A stretch of 64,000 nucleotides of DNA, taken from contig JBMNJV010000001.1 in the NCBI GenBank assembly GCA_050951845.1, positions 310,001 through 374,000 on the forward strand, in the 5' to 3' direction. Position 1 is the first letter of the stretch, and each line of letters opens with the position of its first letter. The notes under the pieces are model-generated. The model saw only the letters and a list, made by a program, of their open reading frames with translations, was not told the origin of the DNA and did not search any database. Position numbers and translations under genes: made by a program. Shown piece after piece: positions 1-7,711 of the stretch. The stretch comes from UBA5436 sp050951845. Its GTDB lineage: Bacteria; Bacillota; Clostridia; Saccharofermentanales; DTU023.

Positions 1-4
1 CAAA

Positions 5-68
5 TTATATCCAGAAGGATTTTTAAGTTATATCCAGAAGGATTTTTAAGTTATATCCAGAAGGATTT
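5..68. repeat. 23-bp tandem direct repeat, 2.8 copies
   Basis: Two identical 23-bp units lie head to tail at 5-27 and 28-50, and the first 18 bases of a third unit follow at 51-68. Each unit contains TATATCCAGAAGGATTT. The array is at the window edge, so more copies may lie to the left. The units are directly adjacent with no spacers, so this is not a CRISPR array. The rest of 1-192 is AT-rich and I see no gene in it; the neighbouring minus-strand gene ends at 193. Confidence 0.8.
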
Positions 69-192
69 ATATCTTTCATCCCAAAACATTTTGAGTTTTC
101 ATACATGAAGATTCTGGATTTCTGTACATTTAGGTGTACTTGTCAACTCTAGCAGCAGGTTGTTCAAATTTAATAATTTGTCGATAAGCTAA

Positions 193-750
193 TTATTTTT
201 CAATCGGAAATAACGGTAATTCCTGGAGATAAATAATGTCGCTGCGACCGATTGCATCACCTTCGGCTAAAATTGAAGCTTTTACGACTACATTACCGCC
301 TGCCTGGTCAACTAATTCTTCCAGTGATTTCAGAGATTCACCGGTGGAAATCACGTCATCAATAATACCGACTCTTTTGCCCTGAATTAAGTGTAAATCC
401 TCGCGCGGTAAATACAGTTTTTGATATCCAATTGTCGTAATCGATTCAACATCTACAGACAGCGGTTCTTCCATATAGGTTTTTTTGCTTTTGCGGGCAA
501 CGACATAACGAGGTATATTCAAAATGCGTGACAGCTCATGCACCAACGGTATTCCTTTGGCTTCCGCCGTAATCAAAACGTCCGCTTCCGGTATGCGTTC
601 TGCCAGTAATTTTGCACAATGGCTTACAGCCTCGACATCACCCAGAATAATTAACGCGGCAATCGCCAAATCATCTGATACTTTTACTAAATGTAATTGT
701 CTTTTTAGTCCGTGGATATCAATCGGATAATATTTCGGTAATTCTTTCAT
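193..750 (-). CDS. PRPP-dependent phosphoribosyltransferase (adenine PRTase-like)
   Basis: This 185-residue protein has the type I phosphoribosyltransferase fold signature. The PRPP-binding loop VGIIDDVISTGES (residues 127-139) carries the two acidic residues and the TG turn, and an upstream segment around 58-68 (LITAEAKGIPLV) resembles the pyrophosphate-binding loop. Family members transfer a purine or related base onto PRPP in nucleotide salvage. Length and layout are close to adenine phosphoribosyltransferase, but the N-terminus differs enough that xanthine or another base, or a regulatory PurR-like role, cannot be excluded. It is a single minus-strand gene followed by the repeat at the window edge. 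A DtxR-type regulator gene lies upstream on the same strand, about 110 bp away. Confidence 0.7.
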   Translation of the reverse strand: MKELPKYYPIDIHGLKRQLHLVKVSDDLAIAALIILGDVEAVSHCAKLLAERIPEADVLITAEAKGIPLVHELSRILNIPRYVVARKSKKTYMEEPLSVDVESITTIGYQKLYLPREDLHLIQGKRVGIIDDVISTGESLKSLEELVDQAGGNVVVKASILAEGDAIGRSDIIYLQELPLFPIEK

Positions 751-859
751 CGCTAAAACCTCATCCTTAAAACTCTCATGAATTTGTTCACAAAAGTATT
801 ATACTTGGTCTTTGTATTCTCCGCACATAATAATTCTGATTGTTTTTACGAATTTGTTT

Positions 860-1297
860 TTAAGGATTATTTTCTGATATATTTTCGTTATCAACTTCTT
901 CAACATTATCCCAGATAACATTACCGCGCGGGCTTAGTTCTGGATAATTCAGATATTCATTGAGAGCGTCTTTGAGAGTTTCACCGGTGACGTGTTCCAG
1001 GAGATCCGCTTGTTCATGTGCTTCTTCGTACGACATGCCTAATAACTCCGTCAAAAAATATTCCCATAAGCGATGGCAGGAAATTATATTGCGTGCTTTT
1101 ATCATACCGGCTTCCGTAAGACTGATTTTATTATGTTCGAAATTGATCAATTCATCTTCACATAGTTTTTTGACCATTTCACTGACTGAAGCACGCGAAA
1201 CACCAAGCTGTTTTGCAATTGTCACACTATTCACAAAATCAACTTTTTTGGTTAAGCGATAGATTGCAATAATATAATCTTCTCTGCTTGAATTCAT
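860..1297 (-). CDS. DtxR/MntR-family metal-dependent transcriptional regulator
   Basis: This 145-residue protein has an N-terminal winged helix-turn-helix (about residues 5-62; VTIAKQLGVSRASVSEMVKKL) followed by the helical metal-binding dimerisation domain. Residues aligning with known MntR metal ligands are visible: D7 in the EDY motif, H75 in CHRLWEYF, D98, and the E101-H102 pair in LLEHVT. The MntR glutamate at the second N-terminal position appears replaced (Ile10). It ends with a short C-terminal region and has no SH3-like third domain, so it is of the short MntR type. Expected role: repression or activation of Mn/Fe transport genes by the metal-loaded dimer. No transporter is adjacent, so the target is not visible here. 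An AGTTAACT palindrome about 70 bp upstream of the start could be an operator (weak). Confidence 0.8.
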   Translation of the reverse strand: MNSSREDYIIAIYRLTKKVDFVNSVTIAKQLGVSRASVSEMVKKLCEDELINFEHNKISLTEAGMIKARNIISCHRLWEYFLTELLGMSYEEAHEQADLLEHVTGETLKDALNEYLNYPELSPRGNVIWDNVEEVDNENISENNP

Positions 1298-1441
1298 ATT
1301 ATTTCACTCACTTCAAATGTATTTAACAGTTTAGCACTTAATTATATGTTTAATAGTCCCTGATCCAAAGTTAACTAAAACCATAATTCTATTTAACTTC
1401 TAAGATTGTACATAGATCAAAATACGATTCGTTTGCCAATC

Positions 1442-1978
1442 TTATTCAACAATATTATTAATATAATGTTCAAACTCTGCTTTGTCATAGGTGTAAACAT
1501 TATCGAAATACAAAGTCTCAAATTTTTCAAGACCAAAAAGTATTAATTTTTCCTCAGCCTTTTCGAATATGCGATCCTTTATATACTTAAGATTGTTCAT
1601 CTTTGCGGAATTATATACGAGGATAAAATCCAAATACTTTCTTGTATATGAGACTGTTTCATCGGTAATATCGCAAAAAATCAAAAGTGAATGCAGCATT
1701 TTTTCCTGTACTTCATATTCTTCTTTTTTGTTTATATATCCATTTTTAAATTCTATCAAAACAGATTTATTTCCTTGAAGTAAAAATGCATCAACAGACT
1801 TGGGGATTTTTGGAAGATGCCAATCACTAACATATTTTTCTTTGACCTTATCAAAATTAACCGCGTTAATATTTAAATCACACATGAAGTTGGAATTTGT
1901 CGAATCTTTCGATATTTCCTTTAGCGATTGTGTATGATTCTTAAAAATTGTAAATCTGTCAATCATTCGGATACCCAT
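1442..1978 (-). CDS. Unrecognised 178-aa protein with PD-(D/E)XK-like motif, partner of the upstream ATPase
   Basis: I do not recognise this protein as a named family. Its central part (residues 61-80) contains Asp63 followed, after a hydrophobic strand, by IEFK with Glu76 and Lys78. This D-(x12)-ExK spacing after a beta-strand is typical of PD-(D/E)XK nuclease cores. It is not proof of nuclease activity. The gene overlaps the end of the ATPase gene upstream (stop codon at 1959-1961) and has no clear ribosome binding site, so translation is probably coupled. A second in-frame ATG at 1966 is an alternative start. The pairing of an ABC-type ATPase with a small nuclease-like protein recalls two-gene anti-phage modules, but no homology to a specific system is claimed. 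Confidence 0.55.
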   Translation of the reverse strand: MGIRMIDRFTIFKNHTQSLKEISKDSTNSNFMCDLNINAVNFDKVKEKYVSDWHLPKIPKSVDAFLLQGNKSVLIEFKNGYINKKEEYEVQEKMLHSLLIFCDITDETVSYTRKYLDFILVYNSAKMNNLKYIKDRIFEKAEEKLILFGLEKFETLYFDNVYTYDKAEFEHYINNIVE

Positions 1979-3248
1979 AATTTTCTAAATCTTGAAAAGG
2001 CCTTGTTAATTTTTTGTAAATTAGATCAATATTATCAGTAACTTCCTCTATTGTTGCATAATCTTGTGCATCATTGGATGCTAAATAATAATTGCATTTA
2101 TCTGTTATCCCGTGAATTTCAGAAAAAACTTCAACAGCATTCAAAAAATAAGGACTATGGGTAGTTATTAAAATATGTAAACCAAATTTTTTTTGAATTA
2201 AAATGATTAGTTCTGCTAATTTAATTTGCCAGTCAGGATGTAAATGGATCTCTGGTTCATCCATAATAATTGTTCCGTTTTCTTCAATTATCCCATTTTG
2301 TAATAAGGTTTTTAAAATCACGAAAGTTTTCAATCCCATTGATAGATTTCTAACATCAATATAATTATCAGAATCTCCCTTAGAATATCCCGTCATCCTG
2401 CGACTACTAACAATTTGGCCCGAACAAACAGAATTTAAATTTGGTATTATTTCAGCTAATTTTTCCTTTACTATAACTTCATTTATAAAACTGTATTTAT
2501 TATTATTGAAAGATAACTTAGCTCTAAGATCATCACGATGATTATAAATTACCCTACTAAAATAAAAGGTTCTATTAATATTATCTAGTGTATAAGGATC
2601 ATCAATGTAAACTGCATCTGTATACAAATTAAGAATGTTAGAAATGCTTTCTACTTCATCATTCACAACGATACTCTTATAATCTTCTCTCTTTATTTTC
2701 AATAATATCATTCCAGGTTCTGAATTAAAAACATTATTGACTTGTCCATTAAATTCCGTTTGTAATACTTTAGAAAAAATAGCTCTCGATAATTCACTGG
2801 ACGTGATTTCCATGACAGAAATAATCCGTTTATAAACATCTTCATAATCAATATCTGTTAAAAAATCTTGCTCTGCTTCGGAGCCTTCATTGGAATCAAC
2901 CGCAATTATATTTATTAATTTTGTAGTATTGAAATTCTCTAGTCCATTGATTTCAATAAATTTTATTATTTCTTCAACAATATTTTCAAAAATCAATCGA
3001 ATTTGATATCTCGAGTAGTCTAGATCGTCAAATGTTTCACGAATTGTTTTTAAAAATATTTCTGTTATCTTTTCAATACGTTCATTTTTAATATGTTGAT
3101 GTAAGTCATGAAAACTTCTAAAGAAGGAATACAAAGCCTTACCTACTGTACTTTTTCCAGTATCATTTTCTCCAGCAATAATTGTTATACCGTTTATCTC
3201 AATATCTGCTGTTTTTATTTTTCCAATATTTTCTAAATAGAGCCTCAT
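1959..3248 (-). CDS. AAA/ABC-type ATPase (OLD/RecF-like), candidate defence ATPase
   Basis: The 429-residue protein begins with the N-terminal strand pattern of SMC/OLD/RecF-like ATPases and a Walker A motif GENDTGKST near residue 26. A long helical and insertion region follows (about 45-290), then an ABC-signature-like NLSMGLKTF, a Walker B motif TIIMDEPEIHLHP, and a switch histidine in ITTHSPYFLN. No TOPRIM domain is visible after the ATPase core. An ATG at 3248 is chosen over the TTG two codons upstream because GGGAG sits 7 bases before it. The downstream 178-residue gene overlaps it, so the two are probably co-translated. Chromosomal singletons of this kind usually belong to phage-defence or repair systems; here the role is inferred only. 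Confidence 0.8.
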   Translation of the reverse strand: MRLYLENIGKIKTADIEINGITIIAGENDTGKSTVGKALYSFFRSFHDLHQHIKNERIEKITEIFLKTIRETFDDLDYSRYQIRLIFENIVEEIIKFIEINGLENFNTTKLINIIAVDSNEGSEAEQDFLTDIDYEDVYKRIISVMEITSSELSRAIFSKVLQTEFNGQVNNVFNSEPGMILLKIKREDYKSIVVNDEVESISNILNLYTDAVYIDDPYTLDNINRTFYFSRVIYNHRDDLRAKLSFNNNKYSFINEVIVKEKLAEIIPNLNSVCSGQIVSSRRMTGYSKGDSDNYIDVRNLSMGLKTFVILKTLLQNGIIEENGTIIMDEPEIHLHPDWQIKLAELIILIQKKFGLHILITTHSPYFLNAVEVFSEIHGITDKCNYYLASNDAQDYATIEEVTDNIDLIYKKLTRPFQDLENYGYPND

Positions 3249-3446
3249 ATCCAAACTCCCTGCTCAAATTATTGTTCTGTTAAGCTAATAGATTTATATT
3301 AACATAAAATTATTCGAACTTAATTTAGTTTCTATTTTTTTCTAAAAATCTTTGGTAAATACGGGCAAAATTTGAAAAAATTTATTGTTTCATATATATC
3401 AAGCATTCAATCTCTAAACCATTCAATTAATCAATATTTTAGTTAA

Positions 3447-3476
3447 TTAACAACAAAACTCAGAATAAGTTATAAT
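3447..3476 (+). promoter_or_regulatory. Putative sigma-A promoter of nadE-mutM
   Basis: TTAACA at 3447-3452 and a perfect TATAAT at 3471-3476 are separated by 18 bases. Transcription would start near 3483, too close to the ATG at 3485 for normal initiation. This supports the Shine-Dalgarno-preceded ATG at 3509 as the nadE start. Confidence 0.5.
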
Positions 3477-3508
3477 CTATCTATATGATTTTGAAGCGGG
3501 AGTGTGCC

Positions 3509-5596
3509 ATGTATAATACAATTATCAATTCGAAAAAATTGGGCTATTTTCGAGTAGCAGGTGCTACTCCGGAAATAAAAGTTGCCGATGTTGATTTCAA
3601 TCTGACTGAACACCTCCAATTAATAAGATTGGCTAAACAGGAGCAAATCGATCTCTTGGTTTTTCCTGATTTTTCTTTAACCGGAGTTACCTGTCAAGAT
3701 TTATTCAGACAAGACATTCTGCTTACGAAGACCAAGTCAGCGTTAGGAAAAATAAAAACTGCTTTAGCTGAATCTGATTTGAATATTATCATGACTGCAC
3801 CGGAAAAGCTTAACGGTAAATTGGTTAAGGTTTTACATTTTTTGAATCGAAATACAGCAATTAAAATTCTGGTACCGGTTGAGAAATCTGCCGGTTTAAG
3901 TAAATATTTTGCTGCACAAGATGAAGTAATCTCCGAACCGGCAGGTGAATATTTTCTGATGAAGCCTGAGAGTATATTTTACTTAAAAAACAAAATATCC
4001 GATATTAATTTCAGTTTAGGAGTCTATCAAAGCATTGAAGATTTATACAAAAATCATTCATATAAAGCTTTATCTCCCAATATAAATGTTGTCATGTCAT
4101 CTGCTCCTGAGTTAATAGAAAATCAAACCGCAACTGAAAAAATGCTCGGTGCTTTTGCTCAATTATCGCAAACAGGCGTGATTTATTTAAGTCCCGGTAA
4201 TGGTGAATCGACAACTGATCATATTTATTCCGGCCGCGGTTATATTTTTGAACAAGATTGTCTGCTGGCGGCAACGACTCTTTATGAACCGGATTTAATG
4301 ATCGGTGATCTTGATTTACAAATTGTGACAAATTCAAATTATTCTATAAGCAGAGGCATAAATCATTGTGATAAAAATCAGGTCGGTTTCACATATACAA
4401 AATCCCCGACCGGCTTTACGGACAATCCGGTTATTTGTCTGGAATTAAAATCAACAACCGGTCCGCTTAAATCGTTTAATGCAAATCATCTTTCCGGATC
4501 GGGCAAAAATCGTTTGCGCTACGGATCAACCGATAATCAGGAAAAGAATAGCCTGCTCTATCGTAATTTTTCCGGGAATCCGTTTTTACCTGAAGACAGC
4601 AGACAGCATAAAATATATTTCGATTCAGTTTTGAATATGGCTGCACAAGGCTTGCGTAAAAGACTTGAACATATTAATAATCCGCAGATTATCCTGGGTT
4701 TGTCCGGCGGTTTGGATAGTACACTTGCATTATTAATTGCAGTACGCACCCTAAGAATACTCAAAAAAAGCAATCAGAATATTCTCTGTGTCAGTATGCC
4801 GGGATTCGGTACAACAGACAGGACTTTTAACAATACAAAAAATCTGGCAGATGCTTTTGATACAAGTTATTTGGAAATATCAATAACCGCTGCCGTCAAA
4901 CAGCATTTCAAAGATATCGATCACGATCCCGATCTGCATGATGTTACTTTTGAAAATGCTCAGGCTCGGGAGAGAACTCAAATATTGATGGATTTGGCGA
5001 ATCAAAGAGGCGGAATCGTGCTGGGAACCGGTGATTTGTCGGAATCCGCTCTGGGTTTTGTCACCTATGCCGGCGACCATATGTCGATGTACCATATCAA
5101 TGGAGGAATCCCGAAAACCTTAATCCGTCATTTAATAGAATATGAAGCAAAAAAAATTATGGCGGAGAATATCCATTCAACACAAGAAAAACAAGGTGAA
5201 AATCTCGCTAAAATTTTATTCGATATTTTGGCAACTCCGGTCAGTCCTGAACTTTTACCGCCTGAACAAGGCAAGATTGCTCAGCAAACCGAGCATCTGA
5301 TCGGACCTTATGAATTACATGATTTATTTCTCTATTATTTCATGCGTTATCAATTTACCCCGCGTAAGATTCTTTTTATCACCGAACAGACTTTCGGTAC
5401 CAAATATGACCGACAAACTATAGTCAAATGGCTTAAACTCTTTTATAAACGTTTTTTTGCAAATCAATTCAAACGTTCTGCCGCGCCGGACGGACCGATT
5501 ATCAGCCAAATCGCTCTCTCCCCCAGACAAGGTTTTGCCATGCCGAGCGATGCAGTTGTCAAATTGTGGATTGAAGATTTAGAAAGACAGAATTAA
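3509..5596 (+). CDS. nadE: NAD(+) synthetase, glutaminase-fused form with degenerate glutaminase site
   Basis: The protein (695 residues from this start) has an N-terminal nitrilase-like domain (about 1-290) and a C-terminal ATP-pyrophosphatase domain with SGGLDS near residue 400. The NAD-synthetase stretches QARERTQILMDLAN, GTGDLSE and GDHMSMY follow. It amidates nicotinate adenine dinucleotide to NAD. The N-terminal domain normally releases ammonia from glutamine using a Glu-Lys-Cys triad. Here FPELSLTG reads FPDFSLTG (Asp54), and the usual GVEICEDLW segment reads GVYQSIEDLY (171-180), so the nucleophilic Cys is absent. The synthetase domain looks intact, so the enzyme probably uses free ammonia. 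The ATG at 3509 is chosen because GGGAG precedes it by 6 bases. mutM starts one base after the stop codon. Confidence 0.9.
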   Translation: MYNTIINSKKLGYFRVAGATPEIKVADVDFNLTEHLQLIRLAKQEQIDLLVFPDFSLTGVTCQDLFRQDILLTKTKSALGKIKTALAESDLNIIMTAPEKLNGKLVKVLHFLNRNTAIKILVPVEKSAGLSKYFAAQDEVISEPAGEYFLMKPESIFYLKNKISDINFSLGVYQSIEDLYKNHSYKALSPNINVVMSSAPELIENQTATEKMLGAFAQLSQTGVIYLSPGNGESTTDHIYSGRGYIFEQDCLLAATTLYEPDLMIGDLDLQIVTNSNYSISRGINHCDKNQVGFTYTKSPTGFTDNPVICLELKSTTGPLKSFNANHLSGSGKNRLRYGSTDNQEKNSLLYRNFSGNPFLPEDSRQHKIYFDSVLNMAAQGLRKRLEHINNPQIILGLSGGLDSTLALLIAVRTLRILKKSNQNILCVSMPGFGTTDRTFNNTKNLADAFDTSYLEISITAAVKQHFKDIDHDPDLHDVTFENAQARERTQILMDLANQRGGIVLGTGDLSESALGFVTYAGDHMSMYHINGGIPKTLIRHLIEYEAKKIMAENIHSTQEKQGENLAKILFDILATPVSPELLPPEQGKIAQQTEHLIGPYELHDLFLYYFMRYQFTPRKILFITEQTFGTKYDRQTIVKWLKLFYKRFFANQFKRSAAPDGPIISQIALSPRQGFAMPSDAVVKLWIEDLERQN

Positions 5597-5597
5597 G

Positions 5598-6476
5598 ATG
5601 CCAGAATTGCCCGAAGTCGAAACGATACGCAGAACATTAATCGATAAAATTAAAAATCAAAACATCGAAGAAATCATTTGTTATCATCCGGATGTATTGG
5701 TTAATCCTGACGGTATAGCTTTGAAAAATTGGTTAATCAGAGACATCAGACGACGCGGAAAATATCTGTTATTTGATTTGCAAAATGTAAATCCTGATAC
5801 TTCCGATAATAATGATTCTGAATTAAATCAGGATCCTGTTGCAAAAGATTCCTGTGTCATGATGATTCATTTAAGAATGACCGGAAAACTGTTGTTAGAA
5901 GAAAATATTGTTGAACCGGTCAAACATACCCATGTGCGTTTTATTTTAAGTAATGGCGGAAGCCTTGATTTCAACGATATAAGACGCTTTGGCAGAGTTA
6001 CTCTCTTCGTTCCGGGTCATGAATTTAATGACCACGGCTTCGCTACTCTCGGACCTGAACCGTTAGGTGACAATTTTACCGCCGATTATTTGCTTAATAC
6101 TTGTAAAAGATATGCTAAAAGTTCGATCAAAGGTGTTCTGTTAAATCAACAAGCGATTGCCGGAATCGGTAATATTTATGCCGATGAGAGTTTATTTCGT
6201 GCAGGAATCATGCCCGGGCGCAAAGCCGGAGATATTTCGCAAACTGAAATTAAACTCCTGCATCAAAAAGTCCGCGAAGTGATTGCCGAAGCAATCGGAC
6301 ATCGCGGAACTTCATTTCGTGATTATGTTGACGGTTTAGGCAATAAGGGTTTTTTCCAACTTCAGCTTGCAGTTTATCAAAAAGACGGTGAACCATGTGT
6401 GCATTGCGGCACTCCGATCGAAAAAATCAAAGTTGCCGGCCGCAGCACCCATTTTTGCCCTAATTGTCAAAAATAA
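5598..6476 (+). CDS. mutM: Formamidopyrimidine-DNA glycosylase (Fpg)
   Basis: The protein starts MPELPEVETI, giving the catalytic Pro2 and Glu3 (after Met removal, the amine nucleophile and acid). Lys55 lies in the RRGKYLLFDL strand, the helix-two-turn-helix region is present (LLNQQAIAGIGNIYADE), and it ends with a C4 zinc finger (CVHCGT...CPNCQK) holding the lesion-recognition Arg. It removes 8-oxoguanine and other oxidised purines and nicks the abasic site. At 292 residues it is about 20 longer than usual because of an Asp/Asn-rich insertion at about residues 63-86, on the strand leading to the HLRMTGKL motif. It is in an operon with nadE, one base downstream of its stop. Confidence 0.95.
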   Translation: MPELPEVETIRRTLIDKIKNQNIEEIICYHPDVLVNPDGIALKNWLIRDIRRRGKYLLFDLQNVNPDTSDNNDSELNQDPVAKDSCVMMIHLRMTGKLLLEENIVEPVKHTHVRFILSNGGSLDFNDIRRFGRVTLFVPGHEFNDHGFATLGPEPLGDNFTADYLLNTCKRYAKSSIKGVLLNQQAIAGIGNIYADESLFRAGIMPGRKAGDISQTEIKLLHQKVREVIAEAIGHRGTSFRDYVDGLGNKGFFQLQLAVYQKDGEPCVHCGTPIEKIKVAGRSTHFCPNCQK

Positions 6477-6499
6477 TTGCTGATATAGCTGATATAATT

Positions 6500-6532
6500 G
6501 CTGATTAAGATCTACAATCAGCTGTTTGTTTT
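6500..6532 (+). terminator. Rho-independent terminator after mutM
   Basis: GCTGATT (6500-6506) pairs with AATCAGC (6516-6522) across a 9-base loop, and a T-rich tract TGTTTGTTTT follows. It lies 24 bases after the mutM stop. Confidence 0.6.
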
Positions 6533-6582
6533 GACGAAAGAGTTTGTTTCGTGAAGAACTTGCTCTTCATTAAGGATTATTC

Positions 6583-6960
6583 TTAATGACGGTAAGGTGC
6601 AATTTCGATCCAATATCCGTCAGGATCTTCAATGAAATAAACTCCCATGCCTTCGTTTTCAAAAACGACCACTCCTTGTTCTCTGTGAAATGCCAATGCT
6701 TTTTCATAGTCAGCTGTTCTGAAGCAGAGATGAATTTCATTGTCATCTAAATCATATGGCTCCTTTCGGTCACGCAGCCAGGTTATTTCCAATTCAAAAT
6801 CGTCATTTGAATCGGTATAATAAACCAGAATATAACTTCCGTCTTTTGCCTCTTTTCGGCGGACTTCTTTTAATCCGAGATTCTCGCGATAGAACTTATC
6901 TGATTTTTCCAGATCCATAGTATTAATATTCATGTGTACCATTTTGAAATCTAAATCCAT
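6583..6960 (-). CDS. gloA: Glyoxalase I-like VOC-family protein
   Basis: Starting at the ATG at 6960 (AGGAGGT lies 6-7 bases upstream), this is a 125-residue single VOC module pair. The four metal-ligand positions of bacterial glyoxalase I can be matched: His in MVHMNI, Glu in ELEITW, His in EIHLCF and Glu in YWIEIAP. The EDPDGYWIE signature is typical of lactoylglutathione lyase. It would convert the methylglyoxal-thiol hemithioacetal to the lactoyl thioester in the cytosol. The thiol in this organism is unknown. A longer reading from 7014 adds 18 residues with no ribosome binding site and is unlikely. The gene stands alone, divergent from the GntR operon. Confidence 0.8.
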   Translation of the reverse strand: MDLDFKMVHMNINTMDLEKSDKFYRENLGLKEVRRKEAKDGSYILVYYTDSNDDFELEITWLRDRKEPYDLDDNEIHLCFRTADYEKALAFHREQGVVVFENEGMGVYFIEDPDGYWIEIAPYRH

Positions 6961-7281
6961 AAGATTACCTCCTGTTATTATCAAATTGTCAGCCTGGTCA
7001 TTCTCAGAATTCAATTAATTATCGGAATTGTTGTCTCTGATAATTAATGATGAGCGAGTGTTTTTAAAATGTTTTCGCAAGATATTTCTCCTTTAATAAA
7101 CTCATGAATTCCCGAAAACATCAACACTGCTTTATATCTATTACAGTATAACAAAATATAAAACCGTTTTTGGTAACTGAAACTACAGAATAATTATTTA
7201 TCTGCTTTTTTCCGATTCTTAATTTTTTAATAATCTCTAATTTTTGAAAAATAATATAATTGATCTTGATTGTGTATAGGA

Positions 7282-7320
7282 TTGACAATATGTATTATTT
7301 GCATTATTCTGAATAATACA
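7282..7320 (+). promoter_or_regulatory. Promoter with inverted-repeat operator for the GntR operon
   Basis: TTGACA (7282-7287) is followed after 17 bases by TATTCT (7305-7310). A perfect 9-bp inverted repeat, TGTATTATT (7291-7299) and AATAATACA (7312-7320), with a 12-base spacer, brackets the -10 element. The position and symmetry fit autoregulation by the YtrA-type regulator just downstream. The rest of the 376-bp divergent gap (6961-7336) is AT-rich, and I see no gene in it. Confidence 0.55.
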
Positions 7321-7336
7321 AGGAGTGCAAAAGATA

Positions 7337-7711
7337 ATGTTAATTGTTTTTGATTTTCAAAGTGATATTCCTTTATATATTCAGCTGAGAAATCAGGTTG
7401 TCATCGGAATTGCCCAAGGCAAGCTCGTTTCCGGAGAACAATTGCCGACAATCAGGGCGTTGGCAGAAGAGAGCGGTGTCAATATGATGACTGTCTCCAA
7501 AGCCTATCAGCTGCTGAAACAAGAAGGATATATCCTGACGGACCGGCGCAGCGGCACGATTGTAGCGCCTCAGAAAATATCAATTGTAGCGGAAACAACA
7601 ATTGATAATCTGAGATTGATTTTGTCCGAATTGCGAGTCAGCGGTTTATCTGAAAAAGATGCCCTGGAACTATGTAAAGATTTATACAGGGAGGGTGAAG
7701 ATGACAATTAA
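7337..7711 (+). CDS. YtrA-subfamily GntR transcriptional regulator
   Basis: The short protein (124 residues) has an N-terminal GntR winged helix: IPLYIQLRNQVVIGIAQGKL, then LPTIRALAEESGVNMMTVSKAYQ, and the beta-wing GYILTDRRSGTIV. A brief C-terminal helical dimerisation tail follows, as in the YtrA subfamily. No large effector domain is present. ATG 7337 is the start; the upstream in-frame GTG at 7325 overlaps the AAGGAG site and cannot be used with it. The stop overlaps the next gene's start (ATGA-type overlap around 7701-7711), so the regulator and the membrane protein are translationally coupled. This arrangement is common for YtrA regulators controlling membrane or transporter genes. The perfect inverted repeat at 7291-7320 is its likely operator. 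Confidence 0.85.
   Translation: MLIVFDFQSDIPLYIQLRNQVVIGIAQGKLVSGEQLPTIRALAEESGVNMMTVSKAYQLLKQEGYILTDRRSGTIVAPQKISIVAETTIDNLRLILSELRVSGLSEKDALELCKDLYREGEDDN

Noticed and set aside
1..70. Short repeats at the window start as a CRISPR array
   Set aside because: Units are 23 bp, directly adjacent, with no spacers.
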